From NCBI GenBank assembly GCA_030142905.1, contig JASJOG010000246.1, positions 186,001 through 250,000 of the forward strand: a DNA stretch of 64,000 nt, in the 5' to 3' direction. Position numbers and translations under genes: made by a program. Positions 13,901 to 23,017 of the stretch are shown one piece after another. The notes under the pieces were generated by a model. The model was not told the origin of the DNA, made no database searches, and was given only the letters and a program-made list of their open reading frames with translations. Source of the stretch: Heliopora coerulea (Eukaryota; Cnidaria; Anthozoa; Scleralcyonacea; Helioporidae). How positions within the stretch are numbered: position 1 is the first letter of the stretch; each line of letters starts with the position of its first letter.

Positions 13901-14045
13901 ACTTGGTTGGGTTTTTTTCTTGTTGGATCAGGCATTTTTTGTAGGCCTCGTGGTATCTTTCTGCAAAGGTCGACGATCGTATATCGGTGATATGGATTCG
14001 AGTGACGAAGAATCTAGCGACTACGAGAGATCGATTGGCACCTAA
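1019..14045 (+). CDS. LMBRD1: LMBRD1, lysosomal cobalamin transport escort protein LMBD1
   Basis: Fifteen exons: 1019-1078, 2941-3117, 3755-3818, 4106-4200, 5044-5111, 5496-5584, 6164-6237, 7219-7275, 9595-9881, 10650-10752, 11294-11398, 12014-12163, 12470-12560, 13006-13109, 13932-14045. They join in frame to about 545 codons; human LMBD1 has 540. Diagnostic blocks in order: GWIPF (exon 1), VPVDIFLVSYMKNSDGSFK, FYFEEQDDD, AYGMSALPLELIKG, IDKAAHS, VFPVDY, FFWVK/LYKIRP, PQALLFF, APQYLMYGNQ. The acidic tail, DMDSSDEESSDYE, follows the last membrane segment. The family is a multipass lysosomal membrane protein that works with ABCD4 to release vitamin B12 into the cytosol. Exon 1 was found by its ATG and by a phase-0 donor that fits exon 2. 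Intron 9 appears to use a GC donor (9882-9883). Introns 1, 4, 8 and 10 carry transposon remnants. Confidence 0.95.
1911..2076. mobile_element. hAT-type MITE with 8-bp target-site duplication
   Basis: A 166-bp insert in LMBRD1 intron 1. The ends are imperfect inverted repeats: CAGTGGCATAACGGA on the left, and on the right the reverse complement of CAGTGGTGTAACAGA. It is flanked by perfect 8-bp direct repeats TTTGAGGA (1903-1910 and 2077-2084). The CAGTGG-YRTAAC termini and 8-bp duplication are typical of hAT superfamily elements. Inside are two copies of GGGGGCCCTTAGGAG and G/C runs, and no ORF, so it is non-autonomous. Confidence 0.85.
4465..4646. mobile_element. Hairpin (fold-back) MITE in LMBRD1 intron 4
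   Basis: Two imperfect inverted arms of about 80 bp flank a short spacer. The outer ends read GAACAG...CTGTTC, then TTTTCAT..ATAATCTGAC on the left mirrors GTCAGATTAT..ATGAAAA on the right. The inner arms carry GACTTGAGTGGGATTTGAA and its complement. It has no coding capacity. No convincing target-site duplication was seen, so the superfamily is open. Confidence 0.7.
7436..7464 (+). repeat. TATGTA hexanucleotide microsatellite
   Basis: A short run of TATGTA/TATATG units in LMBRD1 intron 8. The small ORF crossing it on the minus strand (repeated Tyr-Thr) is an artefact. Confidence 0.8.
7813..7941 (+). repeat. Compound microsatellite (CATA/CGTA)n-(CA)n-(TA)n
   Basis: Three adjoining simple repeats in LMBRD1 intron 8: CATA with CGTA variants, then about 25 CA units, then about 16 TA units. 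Long ORFs through it on both strands are low-complexity artefacts. Confidence 0.95.
8027..8070 (-). ncRNA. Hammerhead ribozyme, type I (left tail of PLE)
   Basis: Exact complement of the motif at 9438-9481. On the minus strand: stem I GUUGU, core CUGAAGA, stem II CGUC-UACG-GGCG, GAAA, mini stem III AC..GU, A at the cleavage site, stem I ACAAC. It lies just 3' of the PLE stop codon, where PLE terminal repeats carry hammerheads. Confidence 0.75.
8141..9050 (-). pseudogene. PLE reverse transcriptase C-terminus plus GIY-YIG endonuclease (5' truncated)
   Basis: About 300 codons are open on the minus strand; the start is lost at the inverted-repeat junction. In order: NHPPSIIKQLPKSISQRIS and TWFNPPFSKNVKTNIGK, typical of the end of the PLE reverse transcriptase (thumb/connector). 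Next comes a Cys-rich linker (CNCQTN...GNCLDG), then the GIY-YIG nuclease core KKYIGMTANPFKTRFNNH. Last is the CNLCLDEKMFI...CRHR tail seen in this PLE lineage. PLE GIY-YIG domains nick target DNA for reverse transcription. The catalytic RT palm is missing, so the copy cannot move by itself. The first ATG of the longest ATG-started ORF (8728) lies inside the domain and is not a true start. Confidence 0.85.
9071..9370 (+). pseudogene. Inverted duplicate of the PLE GIY-YIG coding end
   Basis: The plus strand repeats about the last 100 codons of the minus-strand PLE ORF (from the NHKKSFRNAKYSKETALSS region to the stop), with a few substitutions. It is part of the element's inverted tail, not a separate gene. 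The upstream ATG at 9029 is in unrelated sequence. Confidence 0.85.
9438..9481 (+). ncRNA. Hammerhead ribozyme, type I (right inverted tail of PLE)
   Basis: Stem I GUUGU (9438-9442) pairs fully with ACAAC (9477-9481). The core CUGAAGA is at 9443-9449. Stem II is CGUC/GGCG closed by a UACG tetraloop (9451-9462), with an unpaired U on each side. GAAA is at 9464-9467. A two-base-pair stem III (AC..GU) is closed by UAAUA, and A9476 is the predicted cleavage nucleotide. The very short stem III is the known PLE hammerhead type. Confidence 0.78.
10949..11160. repeat. Dispersed AT-rich repeat, copy A
   Basis: Shares ordered blocks with 42386-42680: CATTAAGAATTCATGAG, AAATACAAA..AATCATAA, GATAAAGACAC.TGTGACTT, CCAAAC, ACTC.CAGT and CTTTATCGGA. 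It has no ORF. It is probably a non-autonomous DNA element sitting in LMBRD1 intron 10; this copy is shorter than copy B. Confidence 0.65.
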
Positions 14046-15577
14046 TGTACTTCTGATTCCTCAGCTATCGCAAGAGCTGCTAATTTCCCTTGTTACGTTG
14101 TGTGGATTGGAATGAACAAGGAGTGACGATCCAGCAGAAGTCCTAAGTCTAAAATAACTGTACTCTAGCTTAATAACAAGTAGGTAATCAAGGGTGTTTA
14201 TTTTCCTTTAGGCCCACTGATCTGAAGAAAGCACAACATTAGTTGATTTTTTTGAAGTTATTAATTTACAATTTGAAAATCAGTCAATACAAATAATGAA
14301 GTGATAGCTCTACTGTAATTCACATCCTTTATAGTCAATCCGTTCGTCCTCAGTCGCATAATTTCGTGAAAGAGAACCTCGTATTTTCAGACCATCTTCT
14401 GAACAGTATCGATGACAAGACTTGTCAAGTTATCAATAGTTCGTGTACATTTGTTGGTTATAACTAATCAAATCATATTTGAACATGATATGCATTGAGT
14501 AATTTGATAATGGCCGAATGGGGTGGAGAGGAGAAGCAGGTCTCAAGATGGCTCTTTCACTTGCAAAGACTCGAGTCGTTTGAAAACAAGTTAGCTTCTC
14601 GTTCGGTTCAAGTAAAGTCTGGCTTGAACCGATCTAGGGCGGGTTGATTCAAAATTAATTTGAGTCATTACAACACCGGTACATTCTATGATAAATGTGT
14701 TATGAGAAAACGTTTTTGAAAAAACTATAAGAACTTTCCAACTTTACTGAAACATACATCTTTATCAAATCTTGATATTTTCCCCCCTTTGTTTGATGGT
14801 CATGAATTTGTACCTCATTTACACCATTTAGCCATTACCATGCTTAGATTGGTTAATTTCTCAATGTACAAGTAGGGTCGATCAGTAACAGCACAGTTAA
14901 TATTAAGTTATTCTTTATTAAGCTATAATTGCTTAGACTTGTCCTGGTAATGCTCGCGTGCTATATGCAAAGCCATCTTTGAAGTGATGAGCATGTTGAA
15001 AGTCGGTGGGAAGCTCTACAAGTATTCTTTGAATCTGTTAATACGTTTTTCCACATCTCAGGAGTGTTTGCATTCTGTCGTATCAAATATCTTTGATTCT
15101 TTGGTCAGTTGTCTAAGTAAAAGAAATGACGGGAAATTAACTGTACATGTAAATTCACAATGGAAGCTCGTTAACTGTGCTGAACACCCCCATTGTCTCT
15201 AAGTACCACAGATATAGTTAGCTTGCAGTTAGTTACGTTAAACTAAAATGTTGCTACAATGGGTAACGTGGCTCTCGTTTTGGGGCTAGACAACTGTAAT
15301 TAAAAAAAAAAAGAAAGAAATAAAGCAAGTTGAACACCCTCAAGAGTGCCTTGGTTAATGTATAGTTCAGACCATGTTAAAGTAAATTACGGAAGACGTC
15401 AGCTGATGAAGTCCGACTGAAGTGACAGCTTAGTTCGGAGACACGAAGGATATGACATATGAACTTAATTCAAGGTAAAATTCGGCTAAAAAAACAGTCG
15501 TGAGATATTTAAGTATGTTTAAGTATTTAAGTATTTAAGATATGTAAGTGAGATATAAAGTATTTAAATATACATAC
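14046..15577. other. LMBRD1 3' flank, no gene seen
   Basis: AT-rich sequence. The LMBRD1 3' UTR must end here, but no canonical polyadenylation signal could be picked with confidence. There is a short A-run at 15301-15325 and the TATTTAAG repeats at about 15505-15560. Confidence 0.5.
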
Positions 15578-15651
15578 CAAAATAATCACTACAATAAGCA
15601 GTAAATGCTTTGGCTGCATGTGCGAGTTCTCGAACAGATTGGAGGGCCATT
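15578..15651 (-). other. Exon-like cassette of unknown gene
   Basis: Minus strand: a pyrimidine-rich tract and TTTTCAG acceptor, 74 open bases (ALQSVRELAHAAKAFTAYCS and a few more residues), then a GTATGT donor. The end of the cassette resembles the exon-like piece in each unit of the neighbouring 250-bp array, so it could be the single-copy source of that array. No family was recognised; it may be fortuitous. Confidence 0.3.
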
Positions 15652-15949
15652 CTGAAAACAGAGACATTTGAAAAGGAGAGAAAAAATACTACAGCAATAT
15701 AAACGTACACGGTTGAAACAACATCAGTTTTCAAGATGGCCTGATGACTCCAAACTGATAAGACAGCATGAAATCCAAGAAGAAAAAAAAACAACTTATT
15801 GCTAGAAAAGAATAAAATGACAGTCGTCAGTAACAATGAAAAGGCAGCAATGTCCGGGGACTGCTGTAAGTTGTGACAGATTTATGGTAAAGTCATCAGA
15901 ACATTTCTGAACAGCCTAAACTTCAAAGAATAACCCTGCTTGAAGGGTG

Positions 15950-18900
15950 AAACTTTGTTCATGCATAAAGCGATAAAGTCTGAAATAGTCACTAATAGGA
16001 GGAAACCTAAATCTCACAAAGAAAAGCAATTAGTAAGCTTAGAGATAATTCGTTAGCATCACCTAAAAAGCTAGATGTAATAGCAATTGTTGCTAATGTT
16101 AGTTTTACAGAACAGTAGAATGAGTTCTAAAAGAGAATGCTACCACACTATCAGGAAAGGGTATAATATCAACAGGTAGAAAACAGTTAAAACACTGGTC
16201 AGAAAGACCCATTTGATCTTCCTAAAAAGACAATGTACGCAATCACAGCAATACAAAATACCTAATCCTCAGAGAAAAAGTCGTTAGTGAGATGGACAAC
16301 AGTGCAGTTAGCATCACTAACAGCAGCACGTTAAGCATTCGAAACGTTAAACCCATTCAACAGTGGACTAAATGCCGAAAAATCAATGCTAGAAAAACAA
16401 AGGAACTTGTATAAAATCAATTATAGAAAACGTAAGTGCATGATGAAACATTGATCAGAACTACTCGAACTGTATCAACACGAATCTAACCGTATGGGAA
16501 GAAATAATGGTCAGTAAACTAGAGAAAAGAGCAAATCGTTAACATTGTCCATATACCTGCAAGATAAGGCAACCTCTTTGCGATTGTTAGTGTCGCAGAA
16601 ATATTATACAAGTACTGAAAAAGAACGCCACAACGCAAACAAGGGGAACATTTGTAAAGTCAATGGTGATAAAAGGTTGGCGATGAAACAGGCCAAACAT
16701 ACCCGTTGGATTTTTCTAAAAAGCAATACAGAAACTACAATCTCATCAACAGAACTAACAACCTCATGAAGAAAAGTCATTAGTGTGATAAAAATAATCC
16801 AGGGTGCAAACTAAGATACCAATTGCAATCTTTAGTCCATAGAACAGTGGACTAAATGCTGAAAAAGAACACAACTACACAAACGTTAAAACACCTATAA
16901 AAATTAATGGTAGGAAACGTTTGTGATGACTCAGATTGGCTCAAAATACCGTTTAAAAATTGTCACTCAGGGACGAAGCTATAAAAGTAGTTGGTAGTTA
17001 CGTCACCAATGACGTAGATCGGCCGAGAATAGACCATAGGCTCTTCCAAAAGGGAATAATGGAAGAAACCTAACCTCGGGAAGAAAAATGTTTAGTATGC
17101 TAGAAAATTCAATTCGTTAGCGTCACCTGCAAATTGTAAACGTCAGCCCTGCAGAATACAATGCACAAGAATTCCTGAAAAAAGTATCATATTACACATA
17201 GACGGTGTAACATCGAAAATTAGATGTGGAGAACGTTAGTAATGACCCTGATTGGTCAAAAATACCCTTAGTTTCTCCTTATAATAACCATGGGTTCTTC
17301 CAAAGTACCAATGGAAGAAACCTAAACCTCAGGATAAAATGTTTAGTTCGCTAGAGAATTCAATTCGTTAGCGTCACCTACAAATTGCAAACATTAGCGC
17401 TGCTAAACACAATTACTTAAAAAGAATTCTACTACATAAACGCGGTTAAACATCAACGTTAGTAATGACCCAGAGTGGTAAAAATTCCCGTTAGGTTCTC
17501 TAAAATAAACTCTAGGCTCTTCCAAAAAGAACCAATGGAAGAAACCTAACCCTCTAAAAGAGAATGTGGTTAAGGTGCTAGAAAATTCAGTTTGTTAGCA
17601 TCACCTATAAATTGCAAACGTTAGTGCTACAAAACAGAATTGCTGAAAACAAACCCAGTTAGAGAAAATTTCAAACATCTAAAATGAACAGTAGGAAACG
17701 TCAAATGTTGATTCAGACTGGTCAAAAATCCCAGTACGATCTCCCTAAAATAACCATAGGCTCACTCCAGAAGGAACAGTGAAAGAAGCCTAATCCTCAG
17801 GAAGGAAAAAATATTTAGTCTGCTAGAAAATTTAATTCGTTAGCATCACCTATAAATTGCAAATGTTAGCGCTACAGGACAGTAGAACAATTGCTGAAAA
17901 CAAACCCAACTAGAGAAAATTTCAAACATCTAAAATCAACAGTAGAAAACGTTAAGTGTTGATTCAGACTGGTCAAAAATCCCAGTACGATCTCCCTAAA
18001 ATAACCATAGGCTCGCTCCAAAAGGAGCAGTGAAAGAAGCCTAATCCTCAAGTAGAAAAAACGTTTAGTCTGCTAGAAAATTTAATTCGTTAGCATCACC
18101 TATAAGTTGCAAATGTTAGCGCTACAGGACAGTAGAACAATTGCTAAAAACGAACCCAACTAGAGGAAGTTTCAAACATCTAAAATCAACAGTAGTAAAC
18201 GTTAAGTGTTGATTCAGACTGGTCAAAAATCCCAGTACGATCTCCCTAAAATAACCATAGGCTCACTCCAGAAGGAACAGTGAAAGAAGCCTAATCCTCA
18301 GGAAGGAAAAAATATAGTCTGCTAGAAAATTTAATTCGTTAGCATCACCTATAAATTGCAAATGTTAGCGCTACAGGACAGTAGAACAATTGCTGAAAAC
18401 AAACCCAACTAGAGAAAATTTCAAACATCTAAAATCAACAGTAGAAAACGTTAAGTGTTGATTCAGACTGGTCAAAAATCCCAGTACGATCTCCCTAAAA
18501 TAACCATAGGCTCGCTCCAAAAGGAGCAGTGAAAGAAGCCTAATCCTCAAGTAGAAAAAACGTTTAGTCTGCTAGAAAATTTAATTCGTTAGCATCACCT
18601 ATAAGTTGCAAATGTTAGCGCTACAGGACAGTAGAACAATTGCTAAAAACGAACCCAACTAGAGGAAGTTTCAAACATCTAAAATCAACAGTAGTAAACG
18701 TTAAGTGTTGATTCAGACTGGTCAAAAATCCCAGTACGATCTCCCTAAAATAACCATAGGCTCACTCCAGAAGGAGCAGTGAAAGAAGCCTAATCCTCAT
18801 GAAGGAAAAAATATTTAGTCTGCTAGAAAATTTAATTCGTTAGCATCGCCCATAAATCGCAAACGTTAACGCTGCAAAACAGTAAAATTGCTGGAAAAAA

Positions 18901-18960
18901 AACAGTACACAAACGGTGAAACATCTATAACGTCAATAGTAAACGTTAGTTATGACCCCC
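15950..18960. repeat. ~250-bp tandem array with 499-bp higher-order period
   Basis: The block GCTAGAAAATT(T/C)AATTCGTTAGC recurs at 17097, 17350, 17577, 17821, 18071, 18320, 18570 and 18821, spacings of 227-253 and finally 249-251 bp. Units at 17821 and 18320 are nearly identical, as are 18071 and 18570; the two types differ (CTCACTCCAGAAGGAACAG versus CTCGCTCCAAAAGGAGCAG). So a dimer of about 499 bp was duplicated recently. Older, much more diverged units extend left to about 15950 and right towards 19480. No protein-coding gene is supported. Confidence 0.9.
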
Positions 18961-19139
18961 AGAGTGGTCAAAAATACAGGTAAGATCCCAGTAAAAAGCA
19001 AAGCATAAGATTTCTAAGAGTGCATAGAAATGTACTACAATTATCGCTTCTAAAGTAAATGGTTTGAACCTGGGAGAATCGTGACATGTTTGAGGAAGTT
19101 GATCGTCCAGGTTAGTGTAGTCTTGAGAAAGACTGTTGG

Positions 19140-19192
19140 TTGAAGTGACTGACGTTTCGACAGCCTTAGCGGCGGTCATCTTCAGAGTCAAA
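19140..19192 (-). ncRNA. Hammerhead ribozyme, left arm
   Basis: Mirror copy of 19233-19285 on the minus strand: CUGAAGA core, stem II GAC.GCC/GGC.GUC, GAAAC-GU-C, stem I UGACU/AGUCA. It has the same features as the right-arm copy. Confidence 0.68.
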
Positions 19193-19232
19193 AGGAGAGT
19201 AAAGGTCAGGTTCGCCTGACCTTTACTCTCCT

Positions 19233-19285
19233 TTTGACTCTGAAGATGACCGCCGCTAAGGCTGTCGAAACGTCAGTCACTTCAA
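19233..19285 (+). ncRNA. Hammerhead ribozyme, right arm
   Basis: Core CUGAAGA (19240-19246), then one unpaired U. Stem II is GAC-C-GCC / GGC-U-GUC with loop GCUAA, then GAAA (19267-19270). The minimal palindromic stem III is AC|GU with C19274 as predicted cleavage nucleotide. Stem I UGACU pairs with AGUCA directly after it. A self-complementary ACGU stem III suggests activity as a dimer, as known for PLE hammerheads. Confidence 0.7.
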
Positions 19286-19479
19286 CCAACAGTCTTTCTC
19301 AAGACTACACTAACCTGGACGATCAACTTCCTCAAACATGTCAATTATCGCTTCTGTTGATGAAGTGATTAGTGTGCTAGCATTGTAACAAAAGCTTTAA
19401 GTCAAAACAACTACTATAAACGTCAGCTCTATCAAACAGCGAAATTAGTGCTGAAAACGTTGGGACACAAAATTGGCCA

Positions 19480-20300
19480 GCAATAAACAGTGTCTTTCCT
19501 AAATAGAAAATGAATCATCAGGACAGGAGCTGAAATAAAACAAATTTTTTGAGTTTACCACTATGGCCTCAACCTTAAACACAACATTAACATTTTATAC
19601 CGTTACTGTAGACAAGAAACGATTATAACGGATACTTTAAGCAGCATCTGCCAAATTCGTGACAACGTATACCTATAATACATTATACCAATATACCATG
19701 ATAATAATACCAATTCATCCACGTGGAATACCAATAGTGTGGACAGTACCTGTGAATAAGACTAGATCAGAAGTATTGTGAAACTATATTTCATTGCAGC
19801 TAAATAAGAAAACGTTAAAACATGAACAAGTTCTCAAGCTGAGGTTAATCGGGAACCTAAAACCTTCGAAGGGAAAAATAGGAATTATCAACTGTCAGAG
19901 CTGAAAAAGAAACTGGAAGATATTTGAACTTATAAATACTGGCAACCAATCAAACCAACAACCAACCAACCACTAACCAAACAACCCAACGCAACCCACC
20001 ATCCGCAGAAATAGCAAACAAAAACCCGTATCTTTTGCTGAAAACATTAGAAAATTGATCATTAATACGACAGTGAACTGTTGAAACTGTTACAAAGATC
20101 GACGAAGAACAACAATGAATTTCCGTCTTGGATCCAAACCATTTTCCAGCAAAGTTGAGTGTGTTGCAGTAAAGCTTCTGTCCTGAAAAGGAAAGAAAAC
20201 TTGTGGTTAAAAAGCTTTGTTCTAGGGAAACTAATGACGTCGTCAGTTTCAGCGCGAATTCCACTGATAACGAAAATCCATGATTCCTGGGTAGATTCGT
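19480..20300. other. No gene; CCAA-rich patch
   Basis: Nothing coding was recognised. 19944-20000 is a CCAA/CCAAC-rich simple-sequence patch. Weak echoes of the 250-bp array end at about 19480. Confidence 0.5.
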
Positions 20301-20965
20301 TTCTTCCAGTCATGTGGCTGAGTTGGTAAAGCATATGCCAAAAGAGTTAGATGTTTATTGAACAGTTTTCTTTTTACGACGGCTTGGTTGTTCCACGGTC
20401 ATCCAGGGCATTTGGACGGTTAATTTCACAAGCTGGATAATTGTCACCGACTTATATAGCGCCAGTCCGTGGCACGAAAATTGGCTTGTTCAACGGCACT
20501 TCTAGCCACACTGTCAGAGCGTCATCCAGTAGTCGAGTCCAATTACACAGTTTGGTAGCACAGGGAAAAAAGCGCCAGTCCTGGCATGAAAACTTAGTTC
20601 CTATGCCACCCTCAGGCTCGAATGTTTGAACGTAGACCATTAGACACCGTTTTACATTAATCAAAGCCGATCAATCGCATTGAAGAATGTAGGTTTAATA
20701 TCCACAGGAATCAGTTGATTGGGCATCGAGCAATGGTTGATTAATATTCAAGATAGACCGTTTTGTTTGTTTTTAAATTATGGAGCACTGATCCGTGGTA
20801 GTACAGCTCGTTGATCGAACAGCCAGTGAGTTTAGTTTATTGAACTTTACTTAATTGAGGTAATCTGTTAGTAGCTCAACCATAAAATAGTACCAGTCCA
20901 TGACACTAAAAGGTTGCTATTCAACGGCTACCTGACACCATTGGTTTGTGTTTCAACGTTACCCT
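20300..20965. repeat. Degenerate repeats with tRNA-like and 'AGCGCCAGTCC' motifs
   Basis: Holds a tRNA D-arm-like string (GGCTGAGTTGGTAAAGCAT, about 20304) and repeated blocks of the form AG(C/T)RCCAGTCC.TG.CA at about 20458, 20570 and 20890. The same block recurs at 26110 (AGCACCAGTCAATGACA), tying this stretch to the array right of the minisatellite. No tRNA gene can be folded from it. Confidence 0.45.
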
Positions 20966-22965
20966 GTTGCTTTGCTCAGGCCCTCGATCTTTCTTATTTA
21001 TGTTTTGAGGGATACTACATGTCATTGTCCGTCTGGATTAGTCTCTGGCTAGCTTCATAATTCGTTATTTTGTTCTGTTTGAAGTTCCAACTTCGTACTG
21101 GCGCGGTGGCAATGCGTTATTAGAGAAGAAACCGTTATGTATGAAAAGGGTTACGCTGAAAGGAGTAAGACAAACCATCAACTCTTCAGCTTTCAAACTA
21201 AGCGTGCGTACGAACAGTACTTGGTCACTGCAAATGACTCGACTATATCTATGCAGGTTGATGAAACGATCAAAAATATGTCCTCTCACTTTACCCAAAC
21301 TTTGCTACTTCCACTGACGAAGCCATTTGATGCCGGTACTGTTTTTGGTTTTACTCACCATGGTGAATCGGTTCCAAGAATTTACCAATAAATGTAATCT
21401 GATATGGTTACTCTCTTAAAAAATAACGATCAGTCAGATCCCCAGTAATGTACCTTGGGTCACGAAATACCGTCACAAGAAATCCACTTTGACGATGTGT
21501 GGCGAACTATAAGACTACATTGTAGGTCATCAATCTATCGTATTCCATTTTCCGGGTCTATGACACAAACCAAAACCCTGACTAAAATTCAAGATCTTTA
21601 CCTTAGCCTTATGGCATTTGCAGAGGACGATCTATTGAGACAAAATAGAACTACCCTCATTGTCAAACTCCTAATGCTTTAAAGGCCGATGGCCGTAAGT
21701 CCTTTTTCAGTTATCCGAAGCCCGCTTAGCCATGTCTCGTTGTGGAAAATGTCTCTGTCGACGCCCTGGTCGTTGAAGATCTAAGTGTTGGTCTCCTTAC
21801 CAGAATCTTGTTCATGAATTTCAGTGATACAGCTGTTCGTCAGGTCAAACAACAAATCTATTTCGGCATAGTTCCGTTAGGAACATCTAATCGTTCAACG
21901 AAGTATGCTGCCTTGTCTTTCCTTCCCCACCACTCATCGCCACCATTTGGCCTGGTGGATTCCCGATATATTGACCCCCTCCAGACCTTCAATCATAACT
22001 CACTCCCAGTCAAACTTTGTACCGTTCTTTCACCACAGTCAAGTCATACGGTGGTCCTAACCGAGTGTTCTTGAAGCTACAGATAAAAAGGCGAGGTTCG
22101 TCAATTGTTGAACTCCTTCACATCTAAAGAAAGCAATCGCCTTTGCGAAGCTCCTCACCACTGACCAACCTGGCTACCTCAAGAAAAACCCTTCGAATTC
22201 CGTTCCGTTTCTTGCACCTGCCCACTTCAACCGAGTGCACGCTTCATTTGCAGAATGTCCCTGTGGAATCCAATCGAATACTTTCCTCCGAACGAAAAAG
22301 CCAATTTCCTTTCGCTTTCCTAAAGTATTTCGTTCCTGATTTTTTCCTCCATTGCTGGATACGACTGTCCTTATGGTCCACCTGGAGGCCTTGAGAACCT
22401 CAAACCACCCCCTCTAATGGGTTCCCCGGCGGTGTTCCCAATATTCTCGAGTTATTTCACATTATTTATCCGATGTGAGAGCCCGTGTTATCAGACATTG
22501 TTGATCGATAGTTTTCGTGCTTGATTACATACAGTTAATCTAGAATTTTCGCGACATTTTTCCTCTTGCTCATTGAACTCATTCTCATGACAAGTAACCA
22601 TGGCGTACGTTCCAAATGTGACCTCGTTTGCATTCTGCAGGGGTGGATCCAATATTTTCACAAAGGGGGAACTCATTTCCACAATGTCATTTTAATGGAA
22701 GAACATTTATGCTAATGTCGTTTCCTGGTGTCTTCTGAATCTGAAATTTTGGTGGTCGACATGTTTAATGTTTGTGTTTTGTAACCGAGCAAAAAAATTG
22801 TAAGACAACTAATCAAAAGAGGGGAGGCGCGCATCCGATGCGTTCCCATCTAAATCCGCCTCTGTTCTGCTGAGACTAGGTTTTTATCCGTAGCCGAAGT
22901 CGACGGCGTTTGTCGAAATCCGAAATTCCTTAATTTGACCTTAGTGCACTTCATTTATAGTCACT
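20966..22965. other. No recognisable gene
   Basis: Higher GC than its surroundings. It contains several short ORFs on both strands (for example 21742-22074 and 22143-22394) that do not resemble known proteins. It may be a decayed retroelement, but no domain could be identified. Confidence 0.4.
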
Positions 22966-23017
22966 ATGATTTTAAGTTTCGCTACTTGGTTTGGCGATGT
23001 AAGAAGACTTGAGACTA

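Larger units (their letters stand above)
19052..19341. mobile_element. Palindromic hammerhead element with 14-bp target-site duplication
   Basis: A 290-bp insert in the decayed end of the 250-bp array. It is flanked by perfect direct repeats CAATTATCGCTTCT (19038-19051 and 19342-19355). After 32 non-palindromic bases, 19084-19341 is a near-perfect inverted repeat with 127-bp arms and a TTCG loop (19211-19214). Each arm carries one hammerhead ribozyme motif. There is no ORF. This looks like a terminal-repeat-only PLE insertion in inverted-tail form, or a small non-autonomous relative. Confidence 0.8.

Noticed and set aside
15564..15836. 90-aa membrane-like ORF on the minus strand
   Set aside because: Its first half is the T-rich acceptor tract read as Phe/Leu/Val; only 15578-15651 could be an exon.
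20304..20330. tRNA gene
   Set aside because: Only the D-arm/A-box string is present; no anticodon arm, B box or acceptor pairing can be found.
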